Shown: positions 12,756 through 22,750 of the stretch, piece after piece
Numbering within the stretch: position 1 is the first letter of the stretch
How the letters are laid out: the number at the start of each line of letters is the position of its first letter
Origin: Venturia oleaginea
Lineage: Eukaryota; Ascomycota; Dothideomycetes; Venturiales; Venturiaceae
Length of the DNA: 64,000 nucleotides
Assembly: GCA_013176395.1 (NCBI GenBank)
Contig: JABMLP010000021.1
Span: forward strand, 744,001-808,000
Reading direction: 5' to 3'
Translations under genes and position numbers: made by a program
Notes under the pieces: generated by a model
What the model was told of the DNA's origin: nothing
The model's database searches: none
Seen by the model: the letters and a program-made list of their open reading frames with translations, nothing else

Positions 12756-13295
12756 ATGCCTCGCACATCGTCATTCGAAAGCCCTGGGCCTGAAGATAGG
12801 CCTCCCTATCCATCCCTCACCATTGGTATGCAATTTGTCTCCCTGGAAGACGGCGCAAATGCAGTCACAGATGCGATTATTGAAGCCCACGAATCTTTCA
12901 AAGTGTTGAATGGAAACGGCAAATTTTGGGCAGCAGAATGTGGACAAAAGATAGCTGAGACTTGTGGTTTTAAGGTATTATTCAGTCTCTCAATTCAGCC
13001 CTTTGCTAATACCTTAAAGGCGCGCATTGCCTTCATTGGCGACGACCCTCGACCAACTTTACGCATTTTCATACCTCATACCTGTCCAGTCTCTACTCAT
13101 TATGGTTGGCGACGTCCTCATAGTGTTGCATACCAAAAGCGCTTGAATGGAGACCTTATCACCAACGATAGAACCACTAAGCCAAAAGCCGTAAAGAGTA
13201 ATGCTCGTATGAAGGCTGGCATCACTCTCTCGTACAACCAAGCCCATCGCACAAAGGCGGCTATTTTACGAGACCTTGACGGTGATGAAATATGA
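12756..13295 (+). pseudogene. MULE transposase (copy 2), N-terminal part
   Basis: DNA-binding domain of a second Mutator-like transposase. It starts MPRTSSFESPGPEDRPPYP and parallels the N-terminus of copy 1 (PEDIPLYPTLQLGM). A 45-bp intron at 12975-13019 (GTATTA donor, GCTAAT branch site, AAG acceptor) is supported because its removal aligns CGF-ARIAFIG with copy 1 CHFSIRVALVG. The zinc-cluster end HTCPVSTHYGW retains the Trp that copy 1 has lost. The frame ends at TGA 13295 just after NQAHRT...LDGDEI, the point where copy 1 goes on to EGEESKQFQ. The remainder of a MULE transposase resumes at about 17306 beyond the Helitron. The homologous DGD residues appear on both sides, so the two halves may not be simple halves of one gene. 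Confidence 0.8.
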
Positions 13296-13621
13296 TGGTG
13301 CAGGCCAAGTATTCATTGGACACTTGAGAAACAGCTTGCAGAGGGATCAAAAACATTGAATGGCTCATTCTCCTAAACTGAGAAATAAGACGTAACTATA
13401 TACAGTTCCGGGCAAATATAATTCTTATATTCTGTTATAAGCTTCTGAGACTGAGTCACGTGATGATAGATAGTGACGTGAAGATCACGTGTAGGCGTGC
13501 AAACGCGACGCCTAGGTTACCATATCCGACCATAACACATATTAAATTTACATACTTCAGCTAGCTAACACCTAGCAGCAGCTTGCTTGCACGTAGCAGC
13601 AGCCTCCTTCTTAGCACCTCA

Positions 13622-13850
13622 CCTGCGCGCTGCAGCGTAGCTTGCCAACACCCAGCAACAGCTACCTTCGCAACACCTCACATGTGCAAAGCTTACCAAC
13701 ACCCAGCACCAGCTGCCTTCGCAACACCTCACCTGTGTGTAGTTTGCCAGCACCCAGCACCAGCTGCCGTCGCAACAGTTCACTTGTGAATCGCTTGCCA
13801 GCAGCAGCCGCCGTCGCAAGACTTCACTTGTGCGCAGGTTGCTAACACCT
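13622..13850. repeat. Minisatellite, ~54-bp period, about 4 units
   Basis: Direct repeats built on ttgccaacacccagcaccag followed by ctgccttcgcaacacctcac, with drift between units. It lies at the putative 3' side of the minus-strand Helitron and just upstream of the small spliced ORF at 13914. Confidence 0.8.
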
Positions 13851-13913
13851 AGCAGCAGCTTATTTATACCTGGCAGCAGCTGCCAACCTCTCACTACCTT
13901 ACTTAGGCGCAGC

Positions 13914-14200
13914 ATGATGTCGCAGCAAGCATACATCCTTACCCCACAACGGCAACGATCGGGCGGCTTCGGCGCGCCAGCTGGCGGTGGCGGGCAACCA
14001 CCTCACAAGCGGCCGGGTGCGGGCACAATATCCGGCCACTACATCGATGCTCCTGACATGGAAGAGATAAGTAAGTAAGCTACGCATAGTAAGGAGCGAG
14101 GCGCTGACCACGCGCAGCCGAGATTAATACAGAGGAGGAGGAGGATTTCCTGGGCTTCTCTCCAACATCTCCATGGCGCGGCGGTAACCAGGATGCTTGA
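13914..14200 (+). CDS. Small spliced ORF carried in the Helitron
   Basis: Exons 13914-14070 and 14118-14200 are joined by a 47-bp intron (GTAAGT donor, CTGACC branch-like site, CGCAG acceptor) and give a 79-residue product. It starts MMSQQAYILTPQRQRSGG, has a Gly/Pro-rich centre (GAPAGGGGQPPHKRPG) and ends acidic (INTEEEEDFLGFSPTSPW). Splice phase is consistent (phase 1). It is opposite in strand to the Helitron proteins and shows no domain I recognise. It may be a captured host gene or an element-specific accessory gene; a chance ORF cannot be excluded. Confidence 0.45.
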
Positions 14201-14336
14201 GTACTTAAGGACTTAAATACGTACTCGTACTGAAGCGTAGAAATGACTTCCAGCCACGGGTCATCTAGTGAATCAGCTATGTTAAGAGTAAAGATAGGCG
14301 CCAGCAGATGCCGGCAGCTGCAGTAGCTCAAGCGCG

Positions 14337-15090
14337 CTAAACCACCTCAGTGTATACCACATTTTTGATCCTGCCGCTGCGCGCAGCAGGCGTGTCCAGC
14401 ACAACCATGCGTATCCCGTCCGGGCGGGTCACGCGGCTGAGCGCAACGTAGAGCTGGCCGTGGCTAAACACCTCAGGGTCGAGCAGCAAGCCTACCGTCT
14501 CTAAGCTCTGGCCTTGGGCCTTATTTATCGTCATTGCAAAGGCAAGCTTTACGGGAAACTGATGGCGCGTAAAGCTAACACCACCATCCGTCTCCGGAGT
14601 GCCAAGAGGCATGCGAGGAAGCTGCACCCATGCTAGGTGGTTACGCGTACCAAGGATCTTGCAGCGCAAGACGGACCGCGATACAGAGTATACGATAAGG
14701 CGTGTGCCGTTGCAAAGACCGGCGTTTGGGTCCAGATTGCGCAGCAGTATGACGGGGCAGCCAATTTTCAAGCGTAGGTGGTGCGGAGGGAGGGAAGGAA
14801 GGTTAATAGACTGCAAAAACTCGCGCGGGAAGGCGGAAGCAGTGGCGGGATCCTTGCAGTAGTCGATAGAGCAAGATCGCTTCTCCTGCCCTGGCATCGC
14901 AGCGAGTAGCTGTGCGTTGAGGTCGTCGACAGCATCGTTCTTAGGCGCGAGCAGCGCGCTGTCCCGGAGCAGATCCGCGTACGAATCCAGCTCCGCCTCC
15001 GTAAGGCTACGGCGGATGTCGGGGAAGTTGCTGGCGAGGAGCGCATGTACACTCCCGCCGAGGACCTGATCGCGGGTATGCCAGGCTACG
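14337..15090 (-). pseudogene. Helitron Pif1-type helicase, C-terminal fragment
   Basis: The last third of a Helitron helicase. The frame is readable from about 15090 (CVAWHTRDQVLGG) through LLAPKNDAVDDLNAQLLAAM, FPREFLQSINL and LKIGCPVILLRNLDPNAGL to the SF1B end motifs CNGTRL, FAMTINKAQGQS and QLYVALSRV. Walker A/B motifs and the Rep HUH domain that should precede it are missing. At about 15086 it meets the end of the N-terminal ORF in another frame, so the junction is an internal deletion with a frameshift. The C-terminus at 14337 looks natural. Confidence 0.88.
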
Positions 15091-16630
15091 CAACCGAACC
15101 CAAGCCGTACTGACCGTCATCCGCCGTTGGGATCAGGGCAGCGACCTCACGCGCGGTGGGCCGGTTGTAGACGCGGGGATCGTGCTTGACGTTCTCTACC
15201 ATAAGCAGCGATACAGCGACCGTGTCTGTGTTGCGTATACGCTCTGCGTTTGTCTGAAAGAACTGCACGAACGGATTCGTCATTGCGAGGACACGCTGGA
15301 TGATGAGACAGACCGCCGGGTCCAAGTTCTGGAACACCCGGGCTCGCCGCGCGGACTGCTCCTCCTCGGCGTCGTATATGTATAGCTGAGCAAAGGCAGG
15401 AGAGCGATCTCCGTTCGGGAGCAGACTTCCGATGCGGTGGTAGAGCGTGCCGTGCGCGCGGAACGCGTAGGCGCCGTCGAGCTGCTGTGCCAGGTGCCGG
15501 TCCACCTTCGCACCGAGCGAGCAGAAGGAGAAAGCGTTGTTATAGTGGCGTATAGAGTTATGGAACGTCTCGCACCTCCGCGTACGGCGCGGAGGGGAGG
15601 AGTCGGCAACGCACTCGGAGAGCAGGAGCATAAGCTCGGGAGGGTAAGCGAGAGGGTGCGGGATCGGTACAGAGCCATTTGCGCAGCACGTACATTGGGG
15701 GTTGCGCTTCGATGTATTCACCCTACGCTCCTCAATCCAGTGCAGGGCACCGCAGTGCGTACACGCCCGATCGGCACGGCCTAGGATATGGCGATAGTCA
15801 ACACCGGGCTGCGGCAACCCTTTTGCAGCATCCTCTACGGCTCTCCATACTCCAGCGTATGGAGGAGAGCTGGCGTAGTAGTCTACGTAAGGGACGGCGC
15901 TTCCCTCCGATAAGTCCTCCTGCTCGATCTCGTCGAGAAAGACCCCGATAAGCGCCTCGTCCTCTTCATGCGGCGGGCCTCCTCGCGGTAGCGTGCGCTG
16001 CGTTACGTGCTCATGCTGCAATCCAGGCTCCTCGCCCAGCTCGTCCTGTTGAAACCTGGGCTCTCCGAGATTGTCCTCGACCTGCAATCCAAGCTCTTGA
16101 TCACGCTCGCCCGGCCGCACCGTGCGAGACCGGCGTGGCCAGCACCCGGGGCGTTGCGTAAGTACGAACCCTTCATCCTCGTCCTCGTACACGTCCTCTG
16201 GCCTTCGCTCAAGCGCCGCAAGTCTCGCTATTCGATCCTCCTCGCAGAGCAAAGGGCGGCGCGGCCTCCTCCTCCGGGTCGGGCTGCCCTGCTGGTCCTG
16301 AGCGCGCCTTCGCGAGCACGCTCTCTGCTGTAAGCGTGGGGATACCACCGGCTCCCGCTGCGCAATTTGCTGCAAGTCCTCGGCGTCGCGCTGCTGCCTT
16401 CGAAGGGATTGCAGATTGCGGAGCGCAGCGGTAGGTCCTACCTCCTCCAGCGCAGGGGTTTCATTCTCCTGGGTGGGAGACAGGTGCTTGCGCTGGTAGA
16501 GGAGCCGCTGCTGGCGGTTAAGATTGCGTGTGTAGAGGAGGTTACAGGCCGAGGTAGGGAGCGAAGCGAGGGGAGGGCGTTGCGCGGCATTAGCAGCGCC
16601 TGCACGCGTCCGCCTGGAGGGTGGAGGCAT
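15086..16630 (-). CDS. Helitron-like N-terminal protein (truncated)
   Basis: A 514-residue ORF matching the amino end of Helitron transposases. A long Arg/Glu-rich, probably disordered leader (residues 1-270) is followed by a zinc-finger region with CTHCGALHW and CTCC, then the Helitron_like_N core (FHNSIRHYNNAFSFCSLG, GTLYHRIGSLLP, FAQLYIYD, VKHDPRVYNRPT). In a full Helitron the Rep domain with HUH and two Tyr residues follows; here the frame stops after PTADDGQYGLGSVA, at the deletion junction with the helicase fragment. The start lies within a duplicated block, so a second upstream ATG with the same MPPPS beginning is also possible. Confidence 0.82.
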   Translation of the reverse strand: MPPPSRRTRAGAANAAQRPPLASLPTSACNLLYTRNLNRQQRLLYQRKHLSPTQENETPALEEVGPTAALRNLQSLRRQQRDAEDLQQIAQREPVVSPRLQQRACSRRRAQDQQGSPTRRRRPRRPLLCEEDRIARLAALERRPEDVYEDEDEGFVLTQRPGCWPRRSRTVRPGERDQELGLQVEDNLGEPRFQQDELGEEPGLQHEHVTQRTLPRGGPPHEEDEALIGVFLDEIEQEDLSEGSAVPYVDYYASSPPYAGVWRAVEDAAKGLPQPGVDYRHILGRADRACTHCGALHWIEERRVNTSKRNPQCTCCANGSVPIPHPLAYPPELMLLLSECVADSSPPRRTRRCETFHNSIRHYNNAFSFCSLGAKVDRHLAQQLDGAYAFRAHGTLYHRIGSLLPNGDRSPAFAQLYIYDAEEEQSARRARVFQNLDPAVCLIIQRVLAMTNPFVQFFQTNAERIRNTDTVAVSLLMVENVKHDPRVYNRPTAREVAALIPTADDGQYGLGSVA

Positions 16631-16717
16631 TGTCTAGAAAGGAGTGGGCAGGAAGAAGTTGGCGTTGAGGGTGGAGGCATTGTGAAGGAGGAGTGGGCGG
16701 GAAGGAGTTGGGGTTAA
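16619..16717. repeat. Two-unit repeat at the Helitron ORF start
   Basis: Two ~50-bp direct units, each starting gggtggaggcattgt and ending near gttg, overlap the start codon of the Helitron N-terminal ORF. On the minus strand both units offer an MPPPS-type start. Confidence 0.75.
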
Positions 16718-16837
16718 GAAGTGAGAGGAGGCGTGCGCACAGCCACTCAGTATGTGGCCCGTGAATACAGCGCAAGAGCTTCAGAACGTATCAAGTCCAA
16801 TGAACAGGGGATTCCCAAGGCGAGGCGTACTGCGTTC

Positions 16838-17243
16838 GATGCGCACGGAAAAGGCGCACAATTGTTACCTGTTGAGAGTTTTATTCGGAGTCAGTAGGGG
16901 GAGATGCACGCAAAAAGTGGGCGATTTTCTGGCGTTTTTCACGTGCTTTTCTTCCAGTTTTATTATAGTAGTGTGAAGGCGAAGCAAGCGTACGCACGGC
17001 CACAATCCCGGTGGCTAGTGAGGTACAAAGTGCAAACTTCAAAGTGTATCTCCTCGGTTAGAAATGGAGTAAAGGATAAAAAAGGAGGCGGGTTGGATGC
17101 GCACGGAAATGGCGCACAATTGTTACTTATTGAGAATTTCATTCCGAGCGAGCAGGGGGAGATGCACGCCAAAAAAAGGATAAATTTTGAAGTTCGTCAC
17201 GTGATCGCATCATTTTTTTTTCAGTTTTATTACAGTAGTGTGA
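16838..17243. repeat. Two ~145-bp direct repeats, 258 bp apart
   Basis: Blocks 16838-16976 and 17096-17243 both run gatgcgcacgg, ggcgcacaattgttac, gggggagatgcacgc, cagttttatta, agtagtgtga in order. They lie at the putative 5' side of the minus-strand Helitron. No ORF crosses them convincingly. Confidence 0.8.
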
Positions 17244-17305
17244 TAAGATAAGATGTAGAAGATTCGAGAAGTGTCAAGAAGTGAGTGTGTACAGCCACTT
17301 GTAGA

Positions 17306-19235
17306 TCATATATATCAAACATGTGCGCTTGGCGTGGTGATCAACATCCCATACATCAAGATGTTTCAACAGACGGAGACTCAAACATACAATTTCAGTT
17401 GATCAAACCAATGTTATCGTATCTTCGACAACGCGGCAATCTACTCGAAGGCAGCGGCTTCACTAACAACATCTACCAAACAATTATAGAAGCCGGAACA
17501 TACAATGGAGCCTTCTACAGATTCAAGAGAGCAGAGAATAATGTCTTCCTCGCCGCCGCAGTGCTACCAACGGCTGCAATCATTACCTGGCATGCAAATC
17601 GCAAATTTCTTGTTTTGGATGGCGCACACTGCTCATCAAAATACGGAGGTATATTACTTCTTGCTACAACCATAGACCATAATGAGAAGACGCTTATCCT
17701 TGCTTGGGCAATTGTGCCTTCAGAATCAAAAGAATGGTGGAATTGGTTCTTAGAGTTCCTTCAAGTAAATCTTATCCAGCCATATCTTGATGAAGAAGAT
17801 GAGAATGAAGGCGATGAGACGTACTCACCACTGCGCTTCGCAATCATCACCGATCGCGGCAAAGGTTTGGATCCTGCAATCAAGAAGTACTTCCCAGAAC
17901 CTTATACCTTTCACTACTTCTGTACACAGCATCTCGCAGAGAATGTTTCCAGCGCTTACGACAAACTAATTGAAGCGCTCTTCCGGCAAGCGATGCAGGC
18001 CGAAACTGTGAGTGAGCACGCTGCGCTGATTGGAAAGATTCGTGTAATCTCGCCCGCAGCGATTGACTACATTGACGGCATTGGTGATCGCAAGACTTTA
18101 CTGTAAAGCATATGCGCCGTTAACGGAATACCCTCGATATGGACATACTACTTCCAACATTGGAGAGTCAATGAACAGCATATTACGTTAAGAGAGACAG
18201 CTCAATCCAGTTCATATACTTGAGGCGATCTGGACCAAGCAAATGCAGCTCTTCTTCAAGCGCAGTCAATTTTATCACGGTAATGAGGTCTTCTACGGCA
18301 AGGAGTTCACCAAATTTGCAACTCAACATCAACACGATCGCCTCAATCTTGGTCGCAAAATGGTTGGCTACCCTTCTAGCCGTACGGTAGTCCTTGTGAG
18401 GCTTCATGAGTCTCCCGGCGCTGCAGGCTGGGTTGTAGACCTTGATAAAGGAGTCTGCGATTGCCTAGAATGGCAGGACCATCGTCTACCATGTGCTCAC
18501 GTTTTTGCGGCCATTCTAGCTCTCAAATACGACCTCAAAATTGTGTATACTGACGGCAATTCTATTATTTACGAGCGCAGTCAATACCGCAAAGCCTACA
18601 GCGGCTCACTACGCCCAGTTTTGATCAAGAATCTCATTCCAGATGGTCAAACTCTCCCTAGTGAGCCAAATCGTAAGCCAGGACGTCCGAAGCATCTTCG
18701 TATGCGCAAGCATAATGTGAATAGCCGTATTCGAAAGGACTCTCAACGCAAAGGAGCCACGGCCGCTGAACGATCAACCCAGGGTAAAAAAACATCAAAA
18801 GCAGCGTCTAAAACCGCTACCAAAGGCCGCCGGAAGCGTAATGAAACCATCGAAGTCTCAGACGAGTCTTCATTATCTAGCGACTCGGAATCTGACGAAG
18901 AAGCGGCGGTATTTGATCACGATCTTGAAGCCGAAATGGATGCTACTTACGATGAGATTATATCTTCTCGTCAGGCCCAAAACACCGAGATTTCTGAAGA
19001 TGAGGCCGCCTTTGACGATGCTGACGATGCTCTTGAAGGGCTCCTACAGATTAAGGCTACTCAGGTTAGCCAGAAAGAGCCATTACCACCAAAAGTTACC
19101 AAGAAGCGCTCTCGCATTACAGCAGAAACGCAGACTTTAATACTACAGGCTTCCAACAAACGCCCAAAACGTTCACAAGGCAATTGCCGTCACTGCGGCT
19201 CTCCAAATCACTCAGGAGCTGCTTGTACAAGGTGA
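17306..19235 (+). pseudogene. MULE transposase (copy 2), catalytic and C-terminal part
   Basis: Catalytic domain from about 17390 (FQLIKPML) with DDE residues in LDGAHCSSKYGG, IITDRGKGLDPAI and TSNIGESMN, then a SWIM finger (CDCLEWQDHRLPCAH), a long Lys/Ser/Glu-rich tail and a CCHC knuckle (CRHCGSPNHSGAAC) at the end. It is broken by a frameshift near 18095 (reading DRKTLL, then KAYAPLTEYPRYGHTT in another frame) and an in-frame TAA at 18189-18191. The domain order agrees with copy 1, which lacks the tail. Confidence 0.87.
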
Positions 19236-19523
19236 GGGAAGTAGATAGGAAGAGCGGAGTTGACGGGGGTTGTAATAGAGGGAGGGAGGGAGGGAGGTTG
19301 GGAGGTTGTTGGAGTAGTTTAATAAATACGATATTAGCTGACTCTGAATTGCTCAAAAATGCAATAAAAGCCTTCTATATACTATTTACATGCGGTATAG
19401 CGCGTATACTTACTGCGACTACGACGTTGTCGCCATCAAAAGGTGGGTCAAATTCATAGACAAAATTTATTGCTAATACATACATTTATAGTCTAGAATG
19501 TATGCGAATGTATGCTCAGTTTT

Positions 19524-19730
19524 CAATGTATGTCCTAGCAATTGGATGTATGTGTTGGCTAGATTTTTTGATGTATGTGTTCATACGGCAATTAACCGAT
19601 ATTAATTGTGTTGATTGCTGCAGAATTGTATGTATGTAATAGTCATTGAACATGCAATAATTGCAATCGTCGCAATCATGTATGCAATAGTCCGAAAAAT
19701 CGATGATTGTGGGTGTACAGTCATTAGCCG
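19524..19730 (-). repeat. Right terminal repeat of MULE block
   Basis: Its reverse complement starts CGGCTAATGACTGTACACCC and includes TTGCCGTATGAACACATACA. The outer 45 bp pair with 10191-10235 and the inner 77 bp pair with 12535-12612. Confidence 0.8.
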
Positions 19731-19952
19731 GGGTTGAAAAGTTCTTGGTTTTCATGAAGGGTATCTGAGTAATCGTGATCGTGATTGAAAAGGGTCGTAT
19801 CTCATTGCGTCTTCATACGGACGGGGAAATGCGCAGGCAAGAAATACACTGGGAAACAAAAGGCCGTATCCAGCCATACAGCGCCAGACGCCGCGTTCCT
19901 CATCCCATATTGTGACACAGTGTCCGCAGCAATATCGTCATAGCCGACAGGC

Positions 19953-20834
19953 CTAATCAGAGTCGCTTGAGCTGCTGCTCGAGCCTTCTCCACCACGGCT
20001 CCTGCTTCTATGCTCCCTCTTATGATGCTTCTTGTGTCCGTGATGACTGCCACCATGCGAGCTTCCGCCATGCGAGCTACCAGCGTATAACCCGCCCAAA
20101 GCCGCACCAGAGCCAGCACTATATGAGCTTCCGCCATGAGAGCTATGGCTGTGGGAGGATCCGTGGGAGGAGGAGTGATGTTCCTTGTGCTTCTTTTCTT
20201 TCTTCTTCCTACTCGATTGTTAGCAACTGCGCGAACATTGCAAAGAAAGAATGTGAGCATACTTATCACCACCACCGAGCATCTGCGCAGCGATCGCGCC
20301 GCTGATAGCACCAAGACCACCGTGTCCGCCAAGTTGGTTTCCTAGTAAACCACCGCCCACAGCACCCATAGCCATTCTGCCGAGTCCACGTTCGCCATCA
20401 GCGGGAACGGGTTGGCCGTCTGGACCTATGACTGGTGGTGCTTGTTGCTGCTGTCCGTATGCTCCCGCGCCTTGTGCACCATACTGTTCTGTTGGAGCGC
20501 CATACGCGCTTTGTTGTGATGGGTATGGAGAGTGTCCGCTCCTGTCATCGTATCCGCCTGGCTGTTGGTAGCCGCTTTGCGCAATCTGGCCATATGGACC
20601 TGGCTGCTGTTGTGCGTAGGGATTATATTGAGCTGGTGGCGCGCCGTAGCTTTGATCGTGGCCTTGTGGTGGGTAAGGACTTTGCTGCTGGGGATAGGGA
20701 GAGTGGTTTCCAGCTTGTGCGTATGGACCCGGTTGCTGTTGCGCATAAGGATCGTATTGAGGAGCTCCTCCATATGCTGGAGCTTGTTGGCTGTAATTCT
20801 GTTGGCCACCGTCGTAGAAGTCTTGGTTGGACAT
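19953..20834 (-). CDS. Glycine-zipper protein with Gln/Tyr-rich N-terminus
   Basis: Exons 20263-20834 and 19953-20208 are joined by a 54-bp phase-2 intron (GTATGC donor, GCTAAC branch site, GTAG acceptor), giving 275 residues. Residues 1-130 are prion-like (Gln, Tyr, Pro, Gly, Ser) with repeated YDPYAQQQPGPY-type units. Residues about 150-190 form a glycine zipper (MAMGAVGGGLLGNQLGG, then GAISGAIAAQMLGGG), a pattern that can insert in or associate with membranes. The C-terminal exon is Lys-rich, then Ser/His/Gly repeats (SSHGGSS) and a basic/serine tail. Similar proteins are widespread in ascomycetes; the role is not established, and the prion-like label is compositional. Confidence 0.82.
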
Positions 20835-22750
20835 GTCCGTGTAGGATGAGGAGTAATCTAGATAGGTTGATAGAGTTGGAAGCTGTTGTACTTTATGTAG
20901 CCATTTATTAGGATAGCGGGGTCAATAAATATAACGGCAGCCTTGTGATCTACAACTCGCACGTATGTCTCAGCTGAGATATTTATTCTGGTAGGCGCAT
21001 TACACTTACGGCTAAGCTGCTGGGCGCCCGTCAAATCGATAAGGGGGCTATGCTGACAACTTGGCAGTGATTGGAAACGATAACGGTGTGGAGGTGTTGG
21101 GTTGATCGGTGGACGGGAGAATTGCCCGAAGACGGAGACGTTGGGCTGTGCCTTGTGTGGCGTCGACCGAGGGCAAAATCTCTCTCTTGCTGAGCCAACA
21201 TCGCCATTCGGATGGACCTGTTGCCGTTCCAACCCGTTAGAGTATGCTGAACAGCCTCCGAGATTCCTCAAGGTCCCAGACCTCATCCGTCAGACGCTCA
21301 GACAATGTTCCCCAGCTCCATCAATCTACGCCCACATCCTCAGCCCGTCCCAACGTCCAGAGCATCCTCGATTTCCTTGCCCTTGTCCACCCGAACGACT
21401 CCTGTCACTATGAACCTATGTTCTTTCTGGTTTTAGGATGACATCTCATGCCTCTTCCTTGCCCATTAGGCAGCATGCCCATTTCAATCGAGGGAGTACA
21501 TATCAAGGGTTTGCAACATGGCGTCCCCTGAACACAGAATTTCTCACAACATTTTAGAGCGACTTCTGTTAGTATTGGTTTTCAGAGGAGGAGCCCTTTG
21601 TTTCGGCCACTCACTACCTTGAGGGTTGCAAAATGGTTCGGCGCGCTTCTGGAAACGATAGGGCACCTCTGTTCGGTCTGTTCTTTATTGTTAACCAGAC
21701 ATTATGATGATAGGGACTTTGCTATACCATACCTTCAGGAACCAAGGCTGTAGCCACGGTGATAAGGAAGAGTATGGCGTAAAATCTCATGATTAGGTTT
21801 TGCAATGTTGTCAGGGCCTTGAAATCGTTGCTGTCGGAAGCAGAGTAATAAGTCCAGTGTTTAACATGCTTGAGGAAATAGGAAGGGAGGCGACTGTACA
21901 CACGCCATGTAAATTCCTTCGTCAATCTGGAGTACACTACATGTAGATATTTCCCTGTACGCTTTTTCCTATCGGGTGGGGGCGGCGTGGTTAACCGTTG
22001 GTTGCTGAGGTGTAATAACAGATGAATTCTCGTTACTCTATATGCTGATGAAGCTCATTACAAGTGGCTCACTGCTCGTAACAAAGTTTGTTCTCGGTAT
22101 AGCTTCATTTTTCATGTGAATGTATCGTCCAACTCCAGCCTGACCGCGAATATCTGCGTCGTAATGGCGGCTATAGCTACAAGTCGGCTACCTTTCCGAA
22201 TACTGCACCCCTCAAGGACCTTATTGGACGGGGCTCGTGCTCGGAATCTTCAGAGATTCAACACGCTGCTTGTATCTTACTGTCAAAACTCCCCAACCAC
22301 AAAGTCTGAGTATATTGATTCTTTGGAGAGCCTGGGAGAGCCTGGAGCGTGAAAATAGCTAGCCTAGATATATCGACTCTAATTCGAAGCCCTAGGCGTG
22401 TAACTTCATCGCTACTGATAGAAAAGACAGTTGGAGTTCACCAGGTGGTGAGGCTACGGCGGAGCGACTTTTGTCCGAATTCTCGGCTATAGATCTAGTC
22501 ACAGGTGGTGGTGGCCTCTGCACACTTCTCGGCCAGATTTTAGCCTTCTGAGCCGAACATCGGAACAATTATATGGAGCTCCTTGCGACGCTGAACACTC
22601 TCTACATCATCGCATAGCCTCAGCGCCCTGTATATCAATCACTCAGAACATCAAAATGAAGCCCGTCGCTGTTCGCCATGTTCTCTTCTACCAGAACCAT
22701 TGAGTATCACTCGAACTGCTTGATACAACCCCACCTTTGCACAAGTAGCT
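20835..22750. other. Intergenic, no gene recognised
   Basis: About 1.9 kb containing only short overlapping ORFs without family resemblance, and no RNA gene or transposon terminus that I can support. Confidence 0.5.

Larger units (their letters stand above)
13300..17290 (-). mobile_element. Helitron, internally deleted (approximate ends)
   Basis: This block separates the two MULE parts and encodes, on the minus strand, a Helitron N-terminal protein (15086-16630) and the C-terminal end of a Pif1-like Helitron helicase (14337 to ~15090). The Rep nickase and most of the helicase that should lie between them are absent. It also carries a minisatellite (13622-13850), a small spliced ORF (13914-14200) and duplicated blocks upstream of the N-terminal ORF (16619-16717; 16838-17243). 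I could not fix the TC...CTRR termini or the insertion dinucleotide; the limits given are those of the MULE interruption. Confidence 0.75.
10191..19730. mobile_element. Composite MULE block with inverted ends
   Basis: The left end cggctaatgactgta at 10191 and the reverse complement of the right end (cagtcattagccg, up to 19730) are inverted. The first ~45 bp match with very few differences, continuing through cacaatcatcgatttttcgga. Inside are a minus-strand MULE transposase (10786-12433), an inner inverted sequence at about 12535-12612 that matches the reverse complement of 19524-19600, and a plus-strand MULE transposase in two parts. I read this as two related MULEs, one inserted in or joined to the other. 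No 9-bp target duplication is visible (agccggaat on the left, gggttgaaa on the right), so the outer ends may come from different copies. Confidence 0.7.

Noticed and set aside
13300..17290. Possible CRISPR-like or phage structure from regular repeats
   Set aside because: The repeats are minisatellite-like with no unique spacers, and the context is a eukaryotic Helitron.
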